Below are positions 1-7,269 of a stretch of DNA of 10,456 nucleotides, one piece after another. How positions within the stretch are numbered: the first letter of the stretch is position 1; each line of letters starts with the position of its first letter. This stretch comes from Euryarchaeota archaeon UBA549 (GTDB lineage: Archaea; Thermoplasmatota; Poseidoniia; Poseidoniales; Poseidoniaceae), in NCBI GenBank assembly GCA_002495645.1, contig DAGF01000043.1:9630-20085 (forward strand). Direction: 5' to 3'. A model generated the notes under the pieces. It was not told where the DNA came from, did not search any database, and worked only from the letters and a program-made list of their open reading frames with translations. The position numbers and the translations under genes were made by a program.

Positions 1-765
1 ATCGTGGATTCGCTGACCTTCCTTTTCGGGACCCTTTTCCTCATCAATTTGACCCTGCCCCAGACCATCGACCCGTCCATGAAGGGCCCTTGGTTCTCAA
101 CAGCCTACGCCAACATCAAACGAGGTTGGTTGCGAATTCGGAGTCAACCTCCTCTGTTCCGTATTGTCTTCGCCAAAGCCTCTTGGAACATCGCAGGAGG
201 AGGTTTAGCTGGTGTTTACTTGGTCCTGATGGGCGCTGATGTGCAAGGCTTTGGTGCAGCATTTGGCTTTGGTTTATTCTTCTTTGCCAGGGGCGTAGGT
301 ACGGGCCTTGGTCCCATTATTGCACGGGCCTTTTTTACCGACGAGGAGCGGTGGCCTTCCTTGGTTGGACACCTCATCGTTTTGTCCGGTTGCATCTATT
401 TCTTTGTTGGACTAAGTGTTCCTTACGCCCTCTGGCTTACCGTCGTCTTGGTTATTTTGGCCCACAGCGCCAGTGGCGCAAATTGGGTGCTCTCTACCGT
501 GATGATGCAACAATGGGTGGAGGATGAAGTCCGCGGGCGTGTCTTTTCCGTCGATATGTTGATCCTGTCTGTTGCCTTTTCAACATCCACCAGCGTTGCT
601 GGTTATTTGATGGAGAACACCAATCTTGGAATTCAAAAAGGCATCATGTTGTTTTCAAGCATCATGATAATCTCGGGATTCATCTTCTCGATGTGGAAAC
701 CTGAGCATTCAATGCCGATTATTCAGATTGAAGGCAGCGCTCATGGGTACACACAGGCGGAGTGA
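1..765 (+). CDS. MFS transporter, C-terminal half (5' end cut by window edge)
   Basis: The reading frame is open from the first base and ends at TGA (763-765), so the gene begins upstream; the GTG at 4 is only an internal codon. The roughly 253 visible residues are strongly hydrophobic, with about six to seven membrane helices separated by short polar loops. A long basic loop (about residues 24-55, numbered from base 4) looks like the central cytoplasmic loop between the two six-helix halves of an MFS carrier. The later motif RGRVFSVD (residues 177-184) follows a helix and an acidic stretch, as in MFS exporters of the EntS/macrolide-efflux type. The substrate cannot be read from the sequence. 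The last 47 bases overlap the convergent hydrolase gene. The family call is fairly secure; an export direction is an inference. Confidence 0.8.
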   Translation: MVDSLTFLFGTLFLINLTLPQTIDPSMKGPWFSTAYANIKRGWLRIRSQPPLFRIVFAKASWNIAGGGLAGVYLVLMGADVQGFGAAFGFGLFFFARGVGTGLGPIIARAFFTDEERWPSLVGHLIVLSGCIYFFVGLSVPYALWLTVVLVILAHSASGANWVLSTVMMQQWVEDEVRGRVFSVDMLILSVAFSTSTSVAGYLMENTNLGIQKGIMLFSSIMIISGFIFSMWKPEHSMPIIQIEGSAHGYTQAE

Positions 766-2608
766 AATACCGACGTTCACTTGGCTCAAATGTGTCGATC
801 TGCAAAGTTGAAGTTGCCCCTTCCTGTACGAACACGATGGAGGAAGTACTGGCGGGGAGGTAGTCTTCTCCCGTTGAGCGCAAGGAGAGACGCAAAACAT
901 GACCTGCTTCAACTTCTGCATCCATGGCAAAGAATTCCATTTTCGCATTGATGGTTTCCACAACAGGCGTCCATGTTTGGACTTCGTCGCCCCCGGCGTG
1001 ATAGCGTAGGTCCATGATGGCATGCCCCAAGTGGATGCATTGTCCTTGGTCGTTACAATCTTCCAACAATGCATACAGTTGACCACCAAGCGTCGCCGTG
1101 GACACGTCCACATGGACACGGGGCATCCCAGCAAAGTAAAGATCGTTTTCAAGAGGAGCAGATTCCCAAACGGGCCCCGAAGATGCATCTGGCAAGACCG
1201 TCGTGGTCCCACCAATATTGGCCATATCTGTGCCCAATTCAAAGGATTGAACCACGACATCTGCTGGAGGATATCGGTCCTCAATGCGCCATGATCCCTG
1301 ATTGGATTGGATTTCAATCCATTGCCCAGGTTGTTCACCAATTCCCTTGAGATAGTAATCAAACCACTCAAGCATGTCCTGCATCCAATCAAAACGAATC
1401 ATTTCAGGGAAGGCTTCTCCACCTCTTCCACCCAGTTCCGAGCGGTCATCAAGTTGGACAGGTCGGTCGGGGTAATCGTGGTCCCACTGGCCGAACAATC
1501 CTCGGGCTTCAATTCCAGCATCGATGAGCCGGTTGATGGTCGGGACGGCCATATGCGGGTCGACGTTCCAATCATGCATGCCTTGAATCAAATACACGCT
1601 TCCCTTGTAGTTCTCAAGAACACGGTCAAGGAAGTAGCGTTCAGCCCAATAACTGCCGGCTGCTTCGCCACCCCAAGCCCATGCACCAACGCCCGTTCCC
1701 GGACCAATGATGTAATCGGGGCACATGTTCTGGTAGTCCTCCTCATCCCCATCAATACCGTACGAGCCGTAGACGCCGTTGTGCATGATGGGTGCACGTG
1801 CCTCAGAAGACCCGTTCTTCCACATCAATTCCTTTACGCCAATCAAACCTGAAATGGGTACGATGGTTTTCAGGTAGTCGTGTTCAGAGCCGAACATGGC
1901 TGCTTGCCATGGCGTGCTGCCGTCGTATGACTTTCCAATCAATGCTACAGCGCCGTTTGACCAACTCTGCTCTCCTAGCCAGCGAACTGCTGCATCATTA
2001 CCCAATTGCTCTGCAGTCCCCATCAAATCCATGCAGTGATTACTCCGCCCGGTTCCAGAAACAGAGATTTGTGCAAATGCGTAGCCGTGAGGCAATATTT
2101 GGTCAATGAACATCTGACCCAGCCAACTTCCGGGAACTTCAATCGAAGGTGTTTCCACACTGGCTTCCTGGAAATAAGGGCCGCTTTCAGCGATGACCGG
2201 GACTTGAACGCCTTCCGGTACGTTTGGCCTCCACACTGCGAGGCTGATCAACCCATTTGGCGCTGCGCCGCCTTCTTCGATTGGCAGCGTGTACTCGACG
2301 AAATGATGGGTGGAATTCCAAGCGTTTTCGGTTGGAAGCAATTCATAGGGGCCAACTTCGAGTGCAACACCATAGTCGCCGCTGGTCATGTACGGCAGCT
2401 TATGTCGTTCCCAAACGGGTACTCGCACTTCGTTTGCGTCTTCATCATCGACCATCATGCTGACAAATGCATCACCATAAACAGCAGAAATAAAGAGAAA
2501 AGCCAACGATATCGCAAGGGTTGCACCTATGACCACGTTGAATTCACGAGTCGCCGATGAATTGGACGATTCGCTCAGTTCTGCTATGATCACATCGTCA
2601 GATGACAT
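719..2608 (-). CDS. Membrane-anchored S15/CocE-type serine hydrolase (X-Pro dipeptidyl-peptidase-like)
   Basis: This 629-residue protein has a short polar N-terminus, one hydrophobic helix (about residues 25-45) and then a large globular part, so it is probably anchored in the membrane with its catalytic domain outside. The alpha/beta-hydrolase elements are visible: nucleophile motif GKSYDG with Ser227, Asp346 in GMHDWNVDP and His377 in GQWDHDYP, spaced as in peptidase family S15 and cocaine-esterase-like enzymes. Residues from about 415 onward resemble the jelly-roll C-terminal domain of that family. Six cysteines in the exposed part (192, 296, 518, 524, 620, 625) could form disulfides. Family members cleave X-Pro dipeptides or esters/amides, and the exact substrate cannot be told here. 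The ATG at 2608 is the first in frame, with only a weak AGGA upstream. It diverges from hutU and its 3' end overlaps the MFS gene. Confidence 0.87.
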   Translation of the reverse strand: MSSDDVIIAELSESSNSSATREFNVVIGATLAISLAFLFISAVYGDAFVSMMVDDEDANEVRVPVWERHKLPYMTSGDYGVALEVGPYELLPTENAWNSTHHFVEYTLPIEEGGAAPNGLISLAVWRPNVPEGVQVPVIAESGPYFQEASVETPSIEVPGSWLGQMFIDQILPHGYAFAQISVSGTGRSNHCMDLMGTAEQLGNDAAVRWLGEQSWSNGAVALIGKSYDGSTPWQAAMFGSEHDYLKTIVPISGLIGVKELMWKNGSSEARAPIMHNGVYGSYGIDGDEEDYQNMCPDYIIGPGTGVGAWAWGGEAAGSYWAERYFLDRVLENYKGSVYLIQGMHDWNVDPHMAVPTINRLIDAGIEARGLFGQWDHDYPDRPVQLDDRSELGGRGGEAFPEMIRFDWMQDMLEWFDYYLKGIGEQPGQWIEIQSNQGSWRIEDRYPPADVVVQSFELGTDMANIGGTTTVLPDASSGPVWESAPLENDLYFAGMPRVHVDVSTATLGGQLYALLEDCNDQGQCIHLGHAIMDLRYHAGGDEVQTWTPVVETINAKMEFFAMDAEVEAGHVLRLSLRSTGEDYLPASTSSIVFVQEGATSTLQIDTFEPSERRYFTPPVCTHERCLQSE

Positions 2609-2631
2609 GCGGACTCAATTTCCTGCCATAG

Positions 2632-4752
2632 GTGCCTGTTTTTGATGTTATGCACCGTTCGTTTCCGGGTGTTTTGAGAACAAGCCTCAAGGACATCCCG
2701 CATGACGCACCGTTCATGGAGGATGATGTAAGCCGTATGCAAGCATCTGTCCTCGAGGGCATGCCTGCTGAACTACCCCCACACCCCGGCATTGACTCAA
2801 CGGTGGACCATGCGCCAAACAGACGTCAACTCTTAACGCCAACAGAAAAACGGTTGGCGATTCGAAATGCACTTCGCTACATTCCTGCCCAGCACCATGA
2901 TGTGCTCGCCCCTGAATTTTTGGAGGAACTCAACACCTACGGGCGTGTATTGATGCGGAGGTATCGCCCGACCTCTTTTCCCATCAAGGCTTACCCGCTT
3001 GACGCCTATCCAACGAAATCACGCCAGGCGGCCTCGATCATGTTGATGATTCACAACAACCTCGACCCCGCTGTTGCTCAATTCCCGCATGAACTCATCA
3101 CCTACGGTGGTAACGGTTCAGTTTTCCAAAATTGGGCGCAATACCGTTTGGTGATGAAATACCTCTGTGAAATGGAGGATGACCAAACACTCGTCATGTA
3201 TTCAGGCCATCCCCTAGGCCTTTTCCCATCCAACTCCGAAGCTCCACGCGTTGTGGTGACAAATGGGATGGTCATTCCCAATTATTCCAGTCAAGACGAC
3301 TACGAACGAATGAATGCATTGGGCGTTACGCAGTACGGTCAAATGACCGCAGGTTCGTACATGTACATCGGGCCACAAGGGATTGTCCACGGCACCACCA
3401 TCACGCTTCTCAATGCTGCAAGACTTCACCTCGGGCTAAAAGACGAGGCGGACCTTTCTGGCATCACGTTCATCACAAGTGGACTTGGTGGCATGTCTGG
3501 TGCTCAAGCGAAAGCCGCAACCATTGCCGGAGCCGCATGCATCATCGCTGAAACCAACGCCCATGCCGCGCACAAACGTCATGAGCAAGGTTGGTTGACG
3601 ACGGTGACGGAGTCAATAGATGAAGCCATTGACATGATGGTTGATGCTTCGCAACGCAGGGCAACCATCTCAATCGGCCTTATCGGGAACATCGTTGAGT
3701 TATGGGAACGGTGCGTCGAGCGTGACATTCGCGTGGATTTGGGCAGCGACCAAACCAGCCTCCACAACCCCTATCAGGGTGGCTATTTCCCCGCCGACCG
3801 AAGTTATGAGGAAAGTTCAACCATGCTCTCTGAAGAGCCAGACCGCTTCAAAAAAGAGGTCCAAGCCACCCTCCGCCGTCATGCTTCGGCCATCAACACC
3901 ATGGCTGAGCGCGGCATGTATTTCTGGGATTATGGCAATGCCTTCTTGCTTGAAGCATCACGTGTTGGTGCTGAAGTGGTCAATGAGGACGGAAGTTTTG
4001 CCTATCCCTCCTATGTTGAAGACATCATGGGTCCTCTGTGCTTTGACTACGGTTTTGGCCCCTACCGATGGGTGTGCACGAGCGGAGACCCTGGTGACCT
4101 CGCCAAAACAGATGAAATTGCGGCAAATGTGCTGCGTGAGATGCTGAAATCTGCATCCGACGATGTACGCCAACAAATCAGCGACAACCTTCGGTGGATT
4201 GAGCAAGCAGGCGAGAACAACCTCGTCGTTGGAAGTCAGGCTCGAATTTTGTACGCTGATGATATAGGTCGTCGAAATATCGCTCGTGCCATGAACGCTG
4301 CCATCGCAAGCGGAGCCATATCGGGTCCAGTGGTTCTCGGAAGGGACCACCATGATGTCTCAGGAACCGACAGCCCGTATCGAGAAACCGCCAACATCAG
4401 TGACGGTTCGATGTTCACAGCAGATATGGCCGTTCACAACGCCATCGGTGATTCATTCCGTGGTGCGACATGGGTCAGCCTCCATAATGGCGGCGGTGTT
4501 GGCTGGGGCGAGGTCATCAACGGCGGATTTGGCATGCTCCTTGATGGGTCTGATGCAGCAGCACAACGATTGGAGAGCATGCTTCACTGGGACGTCAACA
4601 ACGGCGTTGCACGACGAGCATGGGCACGTAATTCCGGTGCTCTATCTGCGATTCAACGGGCGATGGAAAAGGAACCAAAACTCTCGGTTACATTACCAAC
4701 CATGGTCGATGACGACCTTCTTGATGGAATGGGAGGTTGGGCCGATGAGTGA
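2632..4752 (+). CDS. hutU: Urocanate hydratase (urocanase), long eukaryote-type form
   Basis: Urocanase adds water to urocanate to give 4-imidazolone-5-propionate, the second step of histidine breakdown, using tightly bound NAD+. The 706-residue frame holds family blocks: NNLDPAVAQFPHELITYGGNG, the glycine-rich NAD site GLGGMSGAQ (284-292), WDYGNAFLLEASR, RWVCTSGDPGDLA, RDHHDVSGTDSPYRET and HNGGGVGWGEVINGGFG. Its length and these blocks match the long form known from animals (human UROC1 is about 676 residues), not the roughly 555-residue bacterial enzyme. The bacterial signature around the active-site Cys (QGLPARICW) is replaced by GSQARILY, with Leu540 at that place. The start is uncertain: GTG 2632 is the longest, ATG 2650, 2716 or 2737 are possible, and none has a clear ribosome site; comparison with UROC1 favours 2716 or 2737. 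It overlaps hutH by 8 bases. Confidence 0.95.
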   Translation: MPVFDVMHRSFPGVLRTSLKDIPHDAPFMEDDVSRMQASVLEGMPAELPPHPGIDSTVDHAPNRRQLLTPTEKRLAIRNALRYIPAQHHDVLAPEFLEELNTYGRVLMRRYRPTSFPIKAYPLDAYPTKSRQAASIMLMIHNNLDPAVAQFPHELITYGGNGSVFQNWAQYRLVMKYLCEMEDDQTLVMYSGHPLGLFPSNSEAPRVVVTNGMVIPNYSSQDDYERMNALGVTQYGQMTAGSYMYIGPQGIVHGTTITLLNAARLHLGLKDEADLSGITFITSGLGGMSGAQAKAATIAGAACIIAETNAHAAHKRHEQGWLTTVTESIDEAIDMMVDASQRRATISIGLIGNIVELWERCVERDIRVDLGSDQTSLHNPYQGGYFPADRSYEESSTMLSEEPDRFKKEVQATLRRHASAINTMAERGMYFWDYGNAFLLEASRVGAEVVNEDGSFAYPSYVEDIMGPLCFDYGFGPYRWVCTSGDPGDLAKTDEIAANVLREMLKSASDDVRQQISDNLRWIEQAGENNLVVGSQARILYADDIGRRNIARAMNAAIASGAISGPVVLGRDHHDVSGTDSPYRETANISDGSMFTADMAVHNAIGDSFRGATWVSLHNGGGVGWGEVINGGFGMLLDGSDAAAQRLESMLHWDVNNGVARRAWARNSGALSAIQRAMEKEPKLSVTLPTMVDDDLLDGMGGWADE
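4732..4736 (+). promoter_or_regulatory. Ribosome binding site of hutH
   Basis: A GGAGG Shine-Dalgarno core lies inside the last codons of hutU, 8 bases before the ATG at 4745. It fixes the hutH start, although the same frame is open back to about 4352. With the 8-base overlap of the two genes it indicates translational coupling. Confidence 0.75.
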
Positions 4753-6298
4753 GCAACCAACTGTCTATGTTGACGGTAGAACACTTTCGCCTCAAGAGGT
4801 CCTCATGGTGGCAAAACGACAAGCCAAGGTCGCCGTTTCCGAAGATGCTTGGCCATCCATCCATGCTGCTCGATCCGTGGTTGATCGGATTGTCACCACC
4901 GGCGAGACCGTGTACGGCATCAACACAGGTTTTGGTGCTCTTGTTCACGAGCGAATCTCAAATGAAGACTTGGCAGCACTTCAACTTAATTTGATTCGGT
5001 CACATGCGACGGCCATTGGCGATAACATGGCCGTTGAAGCGGTGAGGGCGATGATGGTGGTGCGGTTGAACTCACTGTGCAAAGGCCATTCAGGGATCCA
5101 TCCCGATTGCATCCGTCAACTCGTTCTCTACCTCAACAACGGCGTTCACCCTGCCGTTCCCCGGATAGGAAGTCTCGGAGCCAGTGGAGATTTAGCACCG
5201 CTTTCTCACCTCGCGCTCACACTTATTGGCGAAGGCGAGGTGCTGATTGATGGTGAACCCGTTCCGACAAAGAAGGTCCTGTTTGACAAGGGACTTGTGG
5301 CCGTTGAATTGACTGCGAAGGACGGATTATCTCTTATCAACGGCACCAGTCAAATGACGGCCTATGCCGCCATCGCATACCAGGAACTCAGTGAGTTGTT
5401 GGTGCTTGCGGACCTCATACTGGCAGCATCCATGGATGCTCGTTCATGCAGCTTAACCCCATCAAGACCAGAAGTTCACCAAGCCAGGCCTCATTCAGGT
5501 CAAACCATGATTGCACAACGCTTGCGGACCATTCTTTCCGGATCTGGTATCCTCAATGGCCATGTGGACTGTGATCGCGTTCAAGATGCCTATTCATTCC
5601 GTTGCGCACCACAAGTCCACGGTGCCGTCTATGAATCATTTCAACGGCTCGAGGAGGTGCTCCGCATTGAGTTAAACAGTGCAACAGACAATCCCCTCAT
5701 TTTCCCAGAACCTGACAATCCTGGCACCCATGAAGTGGTATCACAAGGGAATTTTCACGGGGAAATCATTGCCCTTACTTGCGATGCCATGTCCCTAGCA
5801 GCGTTCGAATTGGGTTCAATTTCAGAGCGGCGAATGGACCAGATGCTGGACCCCTCTCGAAGCGAACTTCCACCCTTCCTCGCTAAAAACTCAGGATTGG
5901 AATCCGGATTGATGATCGTCCAATATGTCGCAGGCTCCTCTCTTGCAGAAATGCACGGTCATGCGGCACCGCGTTCAGCCTTTTCGACAACCACCTCTGC
6001 AGGGCAAGAAGACCATGTGAGCATGGGTGCCACAGCTGCTTGGAATCTCCGATGTGCAGTTCAGCGACTATCAGAAGTTCTTGCATGTGAATTACTGATT
6101 GCGTCAGAAGCTTTGGAATACGCAAAACACCAATCCTCACCTCACGTCCGTGGACTCATTCAACGTGTCCGAACTGTTTCTGGCCCTTTGGTCGCAGACC
6201 GTTCGACATCTGCAGAACTCAAACAATTAGCAACATCACTCAGGACAGGTGGTTGGCTTGCTCGTATTGAGGCTGAACACGGGCGCTTACCTCGATGA
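4745..6298 (+). CDS. hutH: Histidine ammonia-lyase (histidase)
   Basis: HutH removes ammonia from L-histidine to give trans-urocanate, the substrate of the upstream HutU. The 517-residue product is close to the usual length of about 510. Residues Ala146-Ser147-Gly148 in GSLGASGDLAPLSH form the self-made MIO electrophile, and Tyr57 in VYGINTGFG matches the catalytic tyrosine (Tyr53 in Pseudomonas). Further family blocks are NGTSQM, QDAYSFRCAPQVHGA, NSATDNPL, QGNFHGE and the late SAGQEDHVSMG. The start is set by GGAGG at 4732-4736 and by the overlap with the hutU stop (ATGAGTGA). HAL and the related PAL/TAL lyases share the MIO motif; the neighbour and the overall sequence favour histidine as substrate. 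The last 12 bases overlap the convergent DUF835-like gene. Confidence 0.96.
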   Translation: MSEQPTVYVDGRTLSPQEVLMVAKRQAKVAVSEDAWPSIHAARSVVDRIVTTGETVYGINTGFGALVHERISNEDLAALQLNLIRSHATAIGDNMAVEAVRAMMVVRLNSLCKGHSGIHPDCIRQLVLYLNNGVHPAVPRIGSLGASGDLAPLSHLALTLIGEGEVLIDGEPVPTKKVLFDKGLVAVELTAKDGLSLINGTSQMTAYAAIAYQELSELLVLADLILAASMDARSCSLTPSRPEVHQARPHSGQTMIAQRLRTILSGSGILNGHVDCDRVQDAYSFRCAPQVHGAVYESFQRLEEVLRIELNSATDNPLIFPEPDNPGTHEVVSQGNFHGEIIALTCDAMSLAAFELGSISERRMDQMLDPSRSELPPFLAKNSGLESGLMIVQYVAGSSLAEMHGHAAPRSAFSTTTSAGQEDHVSMGATAAWNLRCAVQRLSEVLACELLIASEALEYAKHQSSPHVRGLIQRVRTVSGPLVADRSTSAELKQLATSLRTGGWLARIEAEHGRLPR

Positions 6299-7153
6299 TA
6301 AGAGGCGAATGAGTTCCTCATACCCTTCAGCAACTTCGTTCAACGCCATGAATCTGTAGTTGAATCGTTCGCGTTCAGTGACCGTCAAGTCTTCATTTCG
6401 CTGTTCGATCAACCGAATAGCGTCAATCGCCGTGATAATCTCGGCCTCTACGCCGACGTAAATGGCATGCGCCTTTGCCATGTCATTGGCTGCCATGGCT
6501 GGTTCTAGAGCTGCAAGGTCAAAACCCATTCTTTTCCACTGCAACATCCGCCTCGCCAATACGGCTTGGGTAAAACCCGCTTGTGGTAACTTCACCAAAT
6601 GCACCAATACAGTGTCATCGAGGGAACGTTCGGCCTCTTCAATCGGCGTATGATGGATAAGCTCCTCTTCAAAACCATAATGCTGGTCATCAACTTCTAC
6701 AGGGTCAGCCGAGACGGAAATTTTGGGAGCCAAGCTGCAGATCCTTGCCCAAAATGTCGGATTGAGGGAGAGGGAATCGCCAGCAAGGACCACCTGGAAA
6801 TCGCGTTCTCTCGAGAGCCCATCCAGTGATTGAAGCATCTCTAGCACAGTTGTTTCATTTGTACGGCGGACGAGCCAATCGATTCCCTCTAGAACAACCA
6901 GTGATGCGCTTTCTCGAGTTGATGATTTGATATGGGCAAAAACATCGTTTGGGTGAGGTGGTATAGCTCTGGGCGTGTCATGTTCAGATAGCCACCACAT
7001 TTCTGCGCTGTTGCCAGAAACATAGCGAAGGAGTTGCCGCATTGGCAGCCGGCTGTAGCAATGAACGGCATGGTTGGCTTGCTCAATAGTCTCGTCCAAA
7101 TGCAGATACACATCTTCAGGCCGAGATGCGTCCAACGTCTGCATGCCCTTCAC
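6287..7153 (-). CDS. DUF835-like protein with helical C-terminal region
   Basis: This 288-residue soluble protein has no signal peptide or membrane helix. Residues about 50-142 fit the archaeal DUF835 pattern: a strand ending in WWLS, a variable loop with PHPNDVFAHI, then SLVVLEGIDWLV (like the family's VVLLDGLEYLI), a helix with VLEMLQSLDGL, and a strand FQVVLAG followed by a Leu-Asn-Pro turn. Residues about 185-288 are predicted helical and include WKRMGFDLAALE, a motif type I associate with helical linkers in archaeal signalling proteins. No Walker A motif is visible, so it is not an intact RecA/KaiC ATPase. The start is GTG at 7153, supported by GGAGG 7 bases upstream; ATG at 7144 is the alternative. 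DUF835 proteins have no settled biochemical role, though they often occur with sensory modules. It diverges from the EF-hand operon. Confidence 0.7.
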   Translation of the reverse strand: MKGMQTLDASRPEDVYLHLDETIEQANHAVHCYSRLPMRQLLRYVSGNSAEMWWLSEHDTPRAIPPHPNDVFAHIKSSTRESASLVVLEGIDWLVRRTNETTVLEMLQSLDGLSRERDFQVVLAGDSLSLNPTFWARICSLAPKISVSADPVEVDDQHYGFEEELIHHTPIEEAERSLDDTVLVHLVKLPQAGFTQAVLARRMLQWKRMGFDLAALEPAMAANDMAKAHAIYVGVEAEIITAIDAIRLIEQRNEDLTVTERERFNYRFMALNEVAEGYEELIRLLSSR

Positions 7154-7160
7154 GAGTCGG

Positions 7161-7165
7161 CCTCC
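7161..7165 (-). promoter_or_regulatory. Ribosome binding site of the DUF835-like gene
   Basis: Read on the minus strand this is GGAGG, 7 bases before GTG at 7153. It favours the GTG start over the in-frame ATG three codons later at 7144. Confidence 0.6.
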
Positions 7166-7228
7166 GTGGTGGTGTCTCTGTGTTGAGGTTCTAAGGAATT
7201 ACTGCTCTCGTTGGTTATCTTCCATCAA

Positions 7229-7239
7229 TTATTATATTG
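7229..7239 (+). promoter_or_regulatory. TATA-box candidate for the EF-hand operon
   Basis: An AT-rich element TTATTATATTG stands out in otherwise mixed sequence between the divergent genes. An archaeal start about 25 bases downstream would fall near 7260, giving a leader of roughly 10 bases before ATG 7270. This position also argues against the TTG at 7237 as a start, because it lies inside the element. Confidence 0.45.
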
Positions 7240-7269
7240 CCAGTTCCCGTCGTTCCCAGTGGTGCTACG

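Noticed and set aside
1307..2560. Long plus-strand frames inside the hydrolase gene
   Set aside because: They are antisense shadows of a gene with intact catalytic motifs and show no domain of their own.
4352..4744. Extension of hutH by 131 residues upstream
   Set aside because: It lies wholly inside hutU in another frame, lacks family sequence, and the GGAGG plus ATG at 4745 gives the normal HutH length.
7237..7269. TTG start for the EF-hand protein 11 codons earlier
   Set aside because: The codon lies inside the TATA-like element; ATG 7270 fits a short archaeal leader.
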